Shown: piece after piece, positions 53,671 to 62,103 of the stretch
Layout: each line of letters starts with the position of its first letter
Numbering within the stretch: the stretch's first letter is position 1
NCBI GenBank assembly: GCA_965227645.1
Contig: OZ245773.1
Span: forward strand, 3,844,001 to 3,908,000
Source: Flavimaribacter sp024343425
GTDB taxonomy: Bacteria > Pseudomonadota > Alphaproteobacteria > Rhizobiales > Rhizobiaceae
DNA: 64,000 bases
Direction: 5' to 3'
Program-made: the position numbers and the translations under genes
Notes under the pieces: generated by a model
Told to the model about the DNA's origin: nothing
The model's input: only the letters and a program-made list of their open reading frames with translations
Databases searched by the model: none

Positions 53671-54690
53671 TTGCTAAAACTGTCTCACATAATTGGCGTT
53701 ACACTGGCCGTTTCGATGGCTGTCGGCACAGCTGCGGCGGAGCCCGTCGTTCTCAAATGGGCGGGTCCGGCGCCGGCCGACGATTCTCAAGTCCTGGCGA
53801 TCGAGCTGATGGGCGAATATCTCGAGCGCACGGCGCCCGGCGAATTCGAAATCGAAGTCTATCCCGCCGGCACGCTGGTCAAGCAGTCCGGCGTTTTGCC
53901 GTCCCTGCAGACGGGCGCTATTCAGCTCGCCTATGTCAATGCTTTCGACGTCGGATCTCAGCTTCCCGAATACGGCCCGCTTACCGCGGCCTATTCCGTC
54001 CGCGACCCGCTGCACATGTGCTCGGTGCTGAACGGAGAGATCGGAGCTGAATTCGGCCAGGCGCTGGAAGAGAAAGTCGGACTGGTTCCGCTCGGGGCTA
54101 CGCTTTTCGGCATGCGCCATGTCGGCCTGCGCGAGGCGGCGAACGTCAATACGCCGGAAGACCTTTCCGGCGTCAAGCAGAGGGAGCCGGCTTCTGAAGC
54201 CTGGCAGATGCAGGGCCGATCGCTCGGCGCCAATCCAACGCCGATGGCGCTTGGCGAACTCTTCCTCGGACTGCAGACCGGCGCCGTCGACGCGCACAGC
54301 CTGCCGATACCCTCGAGCTACCGCCTCAAGCTGCACGAGGTTACGGATCAGATCGTGCTGACCAACCACTACGTCAACCACCTTATCCTGGTCGTCGGAA
54401 AGCCGGCGTGGGACCAGCTCGACGATCGTCAGAAAACGCTGTTGCGTGAAGCAGCCGACGTTGCGCGAATCTACAACGATCGCAAGAAGGTGCGCGACGA
54501 AACCGAACTCCGCGCCGTCTTCGAGGAAGCCGGCGTCACTTTCACGGAACCGGACATCGAAGCATTCCGCGCGCACGCGGCGAAAGTCTACGCGGAGTCC
54601 GATTTTGCAAAGAACTGGCAGGACGGCCTTGCGGAACGCATCGCCGCCGCGCCGTCGGACAACCCCGCCTGTTTCCATTTGATGCCCTGA
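53671..54690 (+). CDS. dctP: TRAP transporter substrate-binding protein (second system)
   Basis: 339 residues from TTG 53671, which follows GGAGGAA closely and opens directly into a signal peptide (LKLSHIIGVTLAVSMAVGTAAAE). The DctP core is present, with the conserved ligand arginine in VKQREPASEAW and NPTPMALGELFLGLQTGAVDAHSLP. It differs clearly from the 15914 binding protein, so the ligand probably differs. Two permease genes follow after an intergenic hairpin. Confidence 0.9.
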   Translation: MLKLSHIIGVTLAVSMAVGTAAAEPVVLKWAGPAPADDSQVLAIELMGEYLERTAPGEFEIEVYPAGTLVKQSGVLPSLQTGAIQLAYVNAFDVGSQLPEYGPLTAAYSVRDPLHMCSVLNGEIGAEFGQALEEKVGLVPLGATLFGMRHVGLREAANVNTPEDLSGVKQREPASEAWQMQGRSLGANPTPMALGELFLGLQTGAVDAHSLPIPSSYRLKLHEVTDQIVLTNHYVNHLILVVGKPAWDQLDDRQKTLLREAADVARIYNDRKKVRDETELRAVFEEAGVTFTEPDIEAFRAHAAKVYAESDFAKNWQDGLAERIAAAPSDNPACFHLMP

Positions 54691-54700
54691 TCGCTATTTG

Positions 54701-54725
54701 GGAGGCCCCGTTCGCCGGGGCTTCC
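54701..54725 (+). terminator. Intra-operon hairpin between binding protein and permease genes
   Basis: GGAGGCCCCG-TTCGC-CGGGGCTTCC can form a 10-bp stem with one G-U pair. No U-run follows, so it may act as a partial terminator or mRNA-stabilising end that keeps binding protein in excess over permease, as is common in such operons. Confidence 0.5.
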
Positions 54726-54747
54726 GTCCAGTTCAGATATCCCGGTA

Positions 54748-55221
54748 ATGACAGTTCTTCGACGTTTTGCTCAGGCAATATCGATAATCTTCTTCCTGAC
54801 CACGTTCCTGGCCGTTCTGGGGCAGGCTTCGTTTCGCTATCTTTTCAACATGCCGGTAGGCTGGGCCGTTGAAGTTGCAATCAATTCGTTTCTCATCGGC
54901 TCGTGGTGGACGATCTGCTGGCAGGTGGCGCTTCGGGAGCACGTGACCTTCGACGTCGTCTACGAGATCTTGCCCGAACGCGGTCGCGCGCTGTGCCGGT
55001 GCGTCGGCGGCTTGGTCACCGGCGCGCTACTGCTGGCCGCCGTGCCGGGTTCGCTGAAATATGTCGAAGTGATGAACCGCATCACGACCGGCGTCCTCAA
55101 ACTTCCCCTGTCATGGGTCTATTGGATCTTCACGCTGTTTCTCATCGTCCTGGCGCTGCGCTTCATCCTTGACGCGGTTCGCGCAATCGCCTCGCTGACG
55201 ATTGCGGAGCGAAGCGCATGA
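54748..55221 (+). CDS. dctQ: TRAP transporter small permease (second system)
   Basis: 157 residues with four membrane helices and the DctQ-like GSWWTICWQVALREHVTFDVVYEILPERGRA segment. ATG 54748 is 57 bases after the binding-protein gene; the 3' end overlaps the large permease start by 4 bases. Confidence 0.88.
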   Translation: MTVLRRFAQAISIIFFLTTFLAVLGQASFRYLFNMPVGWAVEVAINSFLIGSWWTICWQVALREHVTFDVVYEILPERGRALCRCVGGLVTGALLLAAVPGSLKYVEVMNRITTGVLKLPLSWVYWIFTLFLIVLALRFILDAVRAIASLTIAERSA

Positions 55222-56507
55222 GCAGCGAGTTTCTGATCATGGCCGCGCTGCTGATCGGTTCGGCGATAATCGGCGTTCCAATAGGCATAGCGTTGATCTC
55301 AAGCTCCATTGCCTATCTGTGGATGCGCGGACTGCCGTTGACGATGGCGACGGACGCCATCATGCAGGGTTTTTCGTCAAACTACATTTTCCTGGCGATC
55401 CCGCTTTTCATCTTCGCTGCGCGGGTGATGAACGCCGGAACCATTACCGACCGCATGCTCGCTTTCGCCATGGGCGCGGTTGGCCACGCGCGCGGCGGGC
55501 TGGCGCAGGTCAACGTCCTCACCAGCCTGATATTTTCCGGCATGAGCGGCAGCGCAACCGCCGACGCCGCCGGCATCGGCAGCGTTCTCGTAAGGATGAT
55601 GCGCGAGAAAAACCGTTACCCCGACGGCTTCGCCGGGGCGATCACGGCCGCCTCTTCCGTCATTGGTCCAATCTTCCCGCCGTCGATTCCGATGATTTTC
55701 TACGCGATTTCGGCCAACGCCTCTGTGGGCGGTCTTTTTCTCGGCGGCGTCCTGCCGGCCATTCTCATCGCGCTGGCGCTAATGGCGGCCAGCTACTGGA
55801 TTTCGGTTCGACGCTGCTTTCCTACGGAAGAACGCATTCCCCCGCGCAAGGTCTTGTCGCTGTTCCGCTCGGCTGCGCTGCCCTTGCTGACGCCGGTTAT
55901 ACTCCTCGCCGGCATTTACTCCGGCGCGATGACGCCCACCGAAGCCGCCGCCGCAGCGGCTTTCTACGCCATGTGCATTTCAGTCTTCGTCTACCGGACT
56001 GTCGGTCTTCGCGGCTTCATCGACATTCTCATCGAGAGCGCCGAAAAGTCCGCCGTCGTCGTCATGATTATCGCCGGCGCCTTTCTCTTCAGCAGCGTCA
56101 TCGCGATCGAGCGGCTTCCCAACGCCCTTGCCCAGTGGGTCGATTCCTGGAACATGGCGCCGACCGCCTTCTTCCTGTTGGTCAACGCCGTGTTTCTCGT
56201 GCTCGGCATGCTGCTTCCCGCCGCCACCATTCTGCTGGTCATCGTCCCGGTCATCGTTCCGGCCGCTCTCGGCCTCGGAATAGATCCGATTCATTTCGGG
56301 GTGGTGATCGTCATCAACACGATGATCGGTCTGGTAACGCCGCCCTACGGCGTCCTTATCTTTGTGGTGTCGGCCGTCAACAGAATCAACGCCTGGTCAA
56401 TCATCAGGGAGATCGTACCCTTTATTCTTGTGCTCGTCGCAAGCCTCCTTCTTCTTGTGCTTGTGCCGGATTTCGTGATGTTATTGCCGCGTCAGTTCGG
56501 ATACTAA
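55218..56507 (+). CDS. dctM: TRAP transporter large permease (second system)
   Basis: 429 residues with about a dozen membrane helices. Family marks are FLAIPLFIFAARVMNAGTITDRM, GMSGSATADAAGIGSVLV, GAMTPTEAAAAAAFYA and VTPPYGVLIFVVSAV. It completes a second TRAP importer in the window. An IclR gene with TTG start follows 42 bases later and may be cotranscribed. Confidence 0.93.
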   Translation: MSSEFLIMAALLIGSAIIGVPIGIALISSSIAYLWMRGLPLTMATDAIMQGFSSNYIFLAIPLFIFAARVMNAGTITDRMLAFAMGAVGHARGGLAQVNVLTSLIFSGMSGSATADAAGIGSVLVRMMREKNRYPDGFAGAITAASSVIGPIFPPSIPMIFYAISANASVGGLFLGGVLPAILIALALMAASYWISVRRCFPTEERIPPRKVLSLFRSAALPLLTPVILLAGIYSGAMTPTEAAAAAAFYAMCISVFVYRTVGLRGFIDILIESAEKSAVVVMIIAGAFLFSSVIAIERLPNALAQWVDSWNMAPTAFFLLVNAVFLVLGMLLPAATILLVIVPVIVPAALGLGIDPIHFGVVIVINTMIGLVTPPYGVLIFVVSAVNRINAWSIIREIVPFILVLVASLLLLVLVPDFVMLLPRQFGY

Positions 56508-56549
56508 CCCCGTTTCGGGACGCACCTGCAAAGGACGGAGACAGATCGG

Positions 56550-57416
56550 TTGTCACAGATAGAACGTTGCCTGGAAATTCTGGAATCTCTGCATGGCCAG
56601 CCCGCCGGCATTCCGCTCAGCCATCTGAGCGAACAGCTTGGCATGCCGAAGAGCGCCGTTCACCGGCTGTTGGCGACACTGAAAGACAATGGTTACGTGG
56701 AGCAGATCGAGGAAAGCGGCATCTACCGGGCGACCCTCAAACTCTCTCTGATCGGCGCCAAGTATTTCTCGACAACGGATCTGCGCGGCTTCCTTGAGCC
56801 GGTCATCGGCGCGCTCAGTCAGAAGACCCAGGAACTCAGCCGCATGTCGATGCTCGTCGGCAATGAACTGCTCTGGGTTCTGTCAAGCCAGGGCGGCGAC
56901 CATATTCTGCGCTATGACGGGCATTCCGGTCGCAAGGTCGTGCCGCATATCACGGCGACCGGCCGCGTGTGGCTCGCCTCGATGAGCGACGAGGACGCAG
57001 TCGCAACCGCGATTGGCGCCGGGCTCGGCAAACCGGAATTAAAGCGGCCCGGAACCAGAGGCGTGGACACGGTGCAGGCGCTGCTGAAGGAACTCGAGCG
57101 CACGCGCAAACAGGGCTACGGGCTGGTGGAGCAGGAAGCGGAAGCCGGCGTATCCTCGATAGCCTGTCCGATCTATGACCAGGAAGACGCGACCCGGTTC
57201 CTGGGCACGATTTCCGTGGCGGGCCCGAGCGTGCGGATGACACGCAAGACGATGGAAACCATGCTGCCCGACGTGCGGGAAACCGCGCAACAATTATCGA
57301 CGGTTCTTTTCCGCTATCGGGTGTTCTGCGGAAGCCTGTCCGATCCGTCCATCGGCGTGCTCGCGGTCAATGGCGGCGAGCCGGACAACGCCCGGCGCGC
57401 CGGGTTGCGGGTCTGA
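56550..57416 (+). CDS. IclR family transcriptional regulator (TTG start, second)
   Basis: 288 residues from TTG 56550, with AAGGACGGAG upstream. The winged helix reads IERCLEILESLHGQPAGIPLSHLSEQLGMPKSAVHRLLATLKDNGYVEQ, followed by the IclR effector domain (HITATGRVWLASMSDEDAV, GTISVAGPSVRM). It is close in form to the 52698 regulator. It converges on the sulfatase gene, 3 bases apart. Either regulator could bind the shared palindromes at 53628 and 58892. Confidence 0.87.
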   Translation: MSQIERCLEILESLHGQPAGIPLSHLSEQLGMPKSAVHRLLATLKDNGYVEQIEESGIYRATLKLSLIGAKYFSTTDLRGFLEPVIGALSQKTQELSRMSMLVGNELLWVLSSQGGDHILRYDGHSGRKVVPHITATGRVWLASMSDEDAVATAIGAGLGKPELKRPGTRGVDTVQALLKELERTRKQGYGLVEQEAEAGVSSIACPIYDQEDATRFLGTISVAGPSVRMTRKTMETMLPDVRETAQQLSTVLFRYRVFCGSLSDPSIGVLAVNGGEPDNARRAGLRV

Positions 57417-57419
57417 CAC

Positions 57420-58853
57420 TTACCGCCACTCTTCTGACCATTCGCGGGTTTCATACCCGCTGCGCAGGCGCCACTCGGCAAGGCGGTCATGCATAGCGCG
57501 CCGTTCCGCCACGTGATCGGGGCTGTCCCACAGGTTGGTTTCCTCGTGCGGATCGCTTTCCAGATCAAACAACTGGCCGTCATGCCCGTCGAGGAAATGG
57601 ACATATTTCCATCGCCGCGTCCGAACCATGGAAACAAAATCGGAAAAGCGGAACACCACGTCGCGCCCCTGTTCGCAATAGACCGTGTCGCGCTCCTCGA
57701 AGTCATCTCCACGAAGCGCCGGCGCGAAGGATCGCGCCTCCCATGACGACGGCGCCTCGACGCCGGCCAGATCGAACAGCGTTGCGGCGATGTCCATGTG
57801 CTGGATCATCGCGTCGACCGGTCCGGTTTTCCCGAAACCGGATTTCGACCACATGATGAGAGGCAGGCGGATCACCTGTTCGTACATGGTCCATTTCTGA
57901 CTGTGCCCGTGATCGCCCAGCATGTCGCCATGATCCGATGTAAAGACGACAATCGTGTCGTCCAGCGCGCCCCTGGCGTCGAGGGCGTCGAGAATGCGCC
58001 CCACCTCCCGATCGATCATCGTGACATTGGCGAGATAGTAGGCGCGCTGGCGATGACGCTCCTCCGCCGTCGCCTCGACCTTGTGACGAACCGCATCGTG
58101 ATCACCCTCGACATGCTTTCGCACCAGTTGCTGGAAAGGCTGCGGCTGGCTTTCGACATCGCCGGCGCGGACCGGCCTGATCTTGAGGTCGCGCTCAAGA
58201 TAGGGTTTCGCCTCCTCGACCGGCGGATCGTACGGTGGGTGCGGTCCGGGAAAGCCGATCTGCAGGAAAAACGGCTTTTCGGAGGATTTGCGCTCGATCC
58301 AGTCGATCGCCAGGCCTCCGACAAATGTATCCGAGTGGAGTTCCTTCGGTAACGGCCATTCAAACGCTCCCAGGCGATCGGCGTAGTCGTTGAGCAGGCT
58401 GTAGCTCGGCAGTCCCGGCTTTTCGAAACTGGCCCTGGCGATCGCCTTGTCCCATTCGTCGACGAACTCACGTCCCCGCTTGGCCATGGACCTGTCCTTG
58501 TTCTCGACGATCATGCGCGTATGGAAGCCCGCCGGCGCGTCCATCGGCTGGGTATGCATCTTGCCGATATTGACGCAGTCGTAGCCGTTGTCCGCAAGGG
58601 TCTCGACCCAACTGTGACGCCATGTGGCGGCGTTGTCGACGACGCCCGTCGTATGGGGGTAGTAGCCGGTAAAGAGACTGGCGCGCGCGGGCACGCAAGA
58701 CGCAGCGGCGGCGTAGCACGACGTCAGGTAGATCCCGTTTTGCGCCAGACGGTCGAGATTTGGCGTATCCACATGCGGAAAACCAAGCGCATTGATCGTG
58801 TCGTAGCGCTGCTGATCGGTGATGATGAAGACGATGTTCGGTCTTGATGCCAT
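57420..58853 (-). CDS. Sulfatase (type I, formylglycine-dependent)
   Basis: 477 residues from ATG 58853; GTG 58865 is an alternative. The metal-binding opening RPNIVFIITDQQRYD has D13, and C53 in SCVPARASLFTGYYPHTTG is the CxPxR site where cysteine becomes formylglycine. The late GDMLGDHGHSQKWTMYE motif completes the active site. No signal peptide is apparent, so it acts in the cytoplasm on imported sulfate esters. Candidates include choline sulfate, sugar sulfates and arylsulfates. The promoter region carries the shared palindrome. Confidence 0.9.
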   Translation of the reverse strand: MASRPNIVFIITDQQRYDTINALGFPHVDTPNLDRLAQNGIYLTSCYAAAASCVPARASLFTGYYPHTTGVVDNAATWRHSWVETLADNGYDCVNIGKMHTQPMDAPAGFHTRMIVENKDRSMAKRGREFVDEWDKAIARASFEKPGLPSYSLLNDYADRLGAFEWPLPKELHSDTFVGGLAIDWIERKSSEKPFFLQIGFPGPHPPYDPPVEEAKPYLERDLKIRPVRAGDVESQPQPFQQLVRKHVEGDHDAVRHKVEATAEERHRQRAYYLANVTMIDREVGRILDALDARGALDDTIVVFTSDHGDMLGDHGHSQKWTMYEQVIRLPLIMWSKSGFGKTGPVDAMIQHMDIAATLFDLAGVEAPSSWEARSFAPALRGDDFEERDTVYCEQGRDVVFRFSDFVSMVRTRRWKYVHFLDGHDGQLFDLESDPHEETNLWDSPDHVAERRAMHDRLAEWRLRSGYETREWSEEWR

Positions 58854-58876
58854 GCAAGCTGTCACTTCTAATTTAG

Positions 58877-58906
58877 GAACCTTGTTCGAGATAGAACACG
58901 TGTTCC
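58877..58906. promoter_or_regulatory. Shared operator palindrome, sulfatase/reductase promoter copy
   Basis: TAGAACACGTGTTCC at 58892-58906 contains the perfect 12-bp palindrome GAACACGTGTTC and matches the site at 53628. A related half-strength repeat, GAAC-CTT-GTTC, lies just beside it at 58877-58887. The pair sits between the divergent sulfatase and reductase genes. Confidence 0.65.
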
Positions 58907-58998
58907 AGAAAATTGCAAGTGAACTGCAAGACCGACCTGGTGAGGTCGGCGCCTATGTCGAAAATCTCGATAGCAGGCGGATGCCGATGCTTATGAAA

Positions 58999-59031
58999 AT
59001 CAAGCATGATCCATGATGCATCATACTTGAT
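58999..59031. promoter_or_regulatory. Nested palindromes upstream of the reductase gene
   Basis: Outer arms ATCAAGCATGAT and ATCATACTTGAT are inverted with one mismatch and a 9-base spacer. An overlapping perfect 12-bp palindrome, ATGATGCATCAT, is at 59013-59024. These lie 50-82 bases before ATG 59081 and resemble sites of FCD-type GntR regulators, one of which is encoded at 62839. Confidence 0.5.
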
Positions 59032-59080
59032 CTGATTCTGAAAGACCGCTAAGAAGAGCCCCACGGATGAGGAGGAAAGC

Positions 59081-60160
59081 ATGTCCCAAGAGCGAACAGC
59101 ATTGGTCGTCGGTTCGAGCGGCATCGTCGGAGGCAATATTGCGGAACATCTGCTCGGCGAAGGATGGAGCGTCCATGGCATGGCGCGGCGACCCGAAAGA
59201 TCGCCGCAAGGCGTGCTTCCCATCGCAGCTGACCTCAATGACGCGCAAACCGTCGAAGCCGCCATGCAAACAGGCTTCAGCCACATATTCTATGCGAGCT
59301 GGACGCCGGCGGACACGGAAGAGGAAGCCGGACGGATCAACGCCGCCCAACTGTCGAACGTTCTCAACGGCGCTTCGAACTCAAAACGCAAACCCGAACA
59401 CGTTGTCCTGATTACCGGCGTCAAACACTATCTGGGCCCGTTCAAGGACTTCGGCCGCTATCTTCCGGACACGCCGTTTCTTGAAGACATGCCCCGCCTG
59501 CCGATCCCGAATTTCTATTACGACCAGGAAGACACGCTCTTCGAGGCTGCAAAACGCGACGGCTTTACCTGGAGCGTGCATCGCCCGAACACGGTGGTCG
59601 GTTACGCAGTCGGCGCGCTGATGAACCAGGGTGTGACGCTGGCCTGCTACGCCTCGCTGTGCCGGGAAACCGGGCGTCCCTTCATTTTCACCGGCGTGCC
59701 GGAGCAATGGGAGATGTTGACGGAAGTCAGCGACGCCCGTCTCGTCGCCAGGCAGGCGGCCTGGGCTGCGACAGCGCCCTCGGCGCGCAACCGGGCCTAT
59801 AACACCGGCAATGGCGACGTGTTTCGCTGGAAGCGGATGTGGCCTGCGATCGCCGAATTCTTCGGCGTCGAACCTGCTCCCTATGAAGGCCAACAGCAGA
59901 ATCTTGAGGCAATGATGGCCGACTGCGGCGCAATCTGGCGCGACATGGCCGCGAAATACGGACTGCGGGAACCCGACCTCGCGCGGCTTGCGACCTGGTG
60001 GCACGCAGACGCAGATTTCGGTCGAAAGGTCGAATGCATCTCCGACATGAACCACAGCCGGAAGGACGGCTTCCTCGACTATCAGTGCTCCACCGACACC
60101 TATCTCGATCTTTTTCGCCGATTGCAGGCGGAAAAGATCATTCCGCAATTCGCCGCCTGA
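59081..60160 (+). CDS. PRISE-type SDR (progesterone 5-beta-reductase/iridoid synthase-like)
   Basis: 359 residues. Nucleotide site VVGSSGIVGGNIAEHLL at the N-terminus, the PRISE lysine segment VKHYLGPF and the active-site NFYYDQEDTLFEA with its tyrosine. Plant PRISE enzymes reduce enones with NADPH; bacterial members exist with unknown substrates. It opens an operon with the split transketolase and SDR genes, under the palindrome-rich promoter at 58877-59031. Confidence 0.83.
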   Translation: MSQERTALVVGSSGIVGGNIAEHLLGEGWSVHGMARRPERSPQGVLPIAADLNDAQTVEAAMQTGFSHIFYASWTPADTEEEAGRINAAQLSNVLNGASNSKRKPEHVVLITGVKHYLGPFKDFGRYLPDTPFLEDMPRLPIPNFYYDQEDTLFEAAKRDGFTWSVHRPNTVVGYAVGALMNQGVTLACYASLCRETGRPFIFTGVPEQWEMLTEVSDARLVARQAAWAATAPSARNRAYNTGNGDVFRWKRMWPAIAEFFGVEPAPYEGQQQNLEAMMADCGAIWRDMAAKYGLREPDLARLATWWHADADFGRKVECISDMNHSRKDGFLDYQCSTDTYLDLFRRLQAEKIIPQFAA

Positions 60161-60214
60161 CGGCGCTCAACAGTCCCTGCAACGACCGAAAGAGTCTCAA
60201 GGAAGGAAAACCAT

Positions 60215-61090
60215 ATGTCATCCAGCTCGCCCGCGCCGGGCAACAGCTATCAACCGGACGCCGAAACCATCGAAATGTTGCGGGATCGGGCAGAATTCAT
60301 CCGGCTGGAAACCATTCGTCTTATCGAGATCGCCAAGGTCGGACACTACAGTTCCGTTTTCTCGGCGGCGGAAGTTTTTTCCGCGCTCTATTACGATGTC
60401 ATGAAGCTGCGCAAGGGCGAGCCGGACTGGGACGAGAGGGACCGTTTCACCATCGGCAAGGGTCACGCGGCCGTCGGCCTTTTTCCGATTTACGCCGATC
60501 TCGACTTTTTCCCGAAGGCCTGGCTCGACGACTACACCCGCCTCGGCAGTCCGCTCGGCGACCATCCGGACATGACGAAGGTACCCGGCGTCGATTTCTC
60601 TTCCGGATCGATCGGCCACGCCCTGTCAAACGCCATCGGCATCAGCCTGGCGCAGCGCTGGACCGGCAAGTCTTATTCCGTGTTTTGCATGATGGGCGAC
60701 GGCGAGATGCAGGAAGGCCAGGTGTGGGAAGCCGCCCTGTTCGCCGCACAGAACAAGCTTGGCTCGCTGATCGGCATCGTCGACCGCAACGGTTTCCAGC
60801 TTGACGGCAAGGTCGACGACATCATGGGCATTGAGCCGCTCGACGAGAAATGGCGCTCCTTCGGATGGGAGGTTCATACCGTCGACGGGCACGACATCGC
60901 TTCCGTGACCGAGTTGTTGCGGCGCTTGCGCGCAGACGACACCCGCACAGCGCCCGCCATGGTCATCTCGAAGACCAGGAAGGGCAAGGGCGTGTCCTAC
61001 ATGGAGACCGAACCGGGTTGGCATCTTGGATATCTGGACCCCGCCGACGGGGAACTGGCAGTGGCAGAAATCAAGGCGCAGGGAAACTGA
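60215..61090 (+). CDS. Transketolase N-terminal subunit
   Basis: 291 residues, ThDP-binding half of a split transketolase. It has GHYSSVFSAAEVFSALYYDVM at the start and the ThDP motif GDGEMQEGQVWEAALFAAQNKLGSLIGIVDRNG in the middle, ending near GWHLGYLDPADG. It is followed after 1 base by the second half. Split transketolases in catabolic clusters typically act on unusual sugar phosphates, but no specific sugar can be assigned here. Confidence 0.92.
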   Translation: MSSSSPAPGNSYQPDAETIEMLRDRAEFIRLETIRLIEIAKVGHYSSVFSAAEVFSALYYDVMKLRKGEPDWDERDRFTIGKGHAAVGLFPIYADLDFFPKAWLDDYTRLGSPLGDHPDMTKVPGVDFSSGSIGHALSNAIGISLAQRWTGKSYSVFCMMGDGEMQEGQVWEAALFAAQNKLGSLIGIVDRNGFQLDGKVDDIMGIEPLDEKWRSFGWEVHTVDGHDIASVTELLRRLRADDTRTAPAMVISKTRKGKGVSYMETEPGWHLGYLDPADGELAVAEIKAQGN

Positions 61091-61091
61091 G

Positions 61092-62072
61092 ATGAACGCA
61101 CCGAAATCCCCCAATTCCTGGCAGTATCGCGAGCTTAATAGCAAGAACCCGGGCCTCGACCATCTGTCGAATGGATTGCTCGATCTGGTCGAAGCCGGCC
61201 ACAATGTCGTCGCCGGCTCCGCGGACCTTCAATATTCCAACGGTCTCAATCGCTTTGCTGCCGTCCATCCGGATCGTTACATCTCTTTCGGCATCTCCGA
61301 ACAGAACATGGTTTCGGTCGCCGCCGGCATCGCCACGACCGGCGTTACCCCGTTCGTCGCCACCTTCGCGTCCTTCATGGGTCTGCTGACCTGCGAACAG
61401 ATCCGCATGGATATCGCGTACTCCAAGCAACCCGTGCGACTGATTGGCCACCACACCGGCATATCGATGGGATTCTACGGTTCGTCACACCACGCCACCG
61501 AGGATATCGGCACGATGCGCTCGATCGCCGGTCTGACGATCGTCTCCCCCTCGGACGGCCACCAGCTCGAGGCGGCCATAAAGGCGTCCGCCGACTGGGA
61601 TCAGCCGATCTATTTCCGCATCGGACGCGGACGTGACGAAGAAGTCTACGCCAAGGGGACAAAATTTTCCTTCGGCAAGGCGCATGTTCACGGAATTGGC
61701 GAAGAGCTGACGATCATCGCCTGCGGCATCGCGGTGCACGGCGCGCTGGAAGCCGCCACGGTGCTGACAAAGGCCGGCCATTCGGTGGGCGTCATCGACA
61801 TGGCGTCCATCAAGCCGATAGATCGGGATGCAATCCTGCAAGCGGCTTCCCGCTCGGCAAAACTCATGACTGTCGAGGAGCACAATGTGCTCGGTGGTCT
61901 TGGCGCAGCCGTTTCCGAGGTGCTGACCGACGAGGGAACCGGCGTCAAACTGAAGCGGCATGGCATTTACGACGAATACAGCCTGATCGCGCCTCCGGCT
62001 CATCTCTACGCCCATTACAAACTCGATGGCGCAGGCATTCGCGAGGTCGCGGAAGCCTTCTTGCACGATTGA
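61092..62072 (+). CDS. Transketolase C-terminal subunit
   Basis: 326 residues from ATG 61092 (upstream in-frame residues belong to another frame). Pyrimidine-binding domain with FGISEQNMVSVAAGIATTGVTPFVATFASF, containing the ThDP-activating glutamate in SEQN, and a C-terminal transketolase domain ending LYAHYKLDGAGIREVAEAFL. It pairs with the N-terminal subunit. Confidence 0.92.
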   Translation: MNAPKSPNSWQYRELNSKNPGLDHLSNGLLDLVEAGHNVVAGSADLQYSNGLNRFAAVHPDRYISFGISEQNMVSVAAGIATTGVTPFVATFASFMGLLTCEQIRMDIAYSKQPVRLIGHHTGISMGFYGSSHHATEDIGTMRSIAGLTIVSPSDGHQLEAAIKASADWDQPIYFRIGRGRDEEVYAKGTKFSFGKAHVHGIGEELTIIACGIAVHGALEAATVLTKAGHSVGVIDMASIKPIDRDAILQAASRSAKLMTVEEHNVLGGLGAAVSEVLTDEGTGVKLKRHGIYDEYSLIAPPAHLYAHYKLDGAGIREVAEAFLHD

Positions 62073-62103
62073 GCCTCCGGGTATTTGCAGAAAGGGATCA
62101 CGC

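Noticed and set aside
57420..62072. A sulfoquinovose (sulfo-transketolase) pathway, from the split transketolase beside a sulfatase
   Set aside because: No sulfoquinovosidase, sulfosugar isomerase or sulfoacetaldehyde-processing gene is in view, and a sulfatase acts on sulfate esters rather than C-sulfonates.
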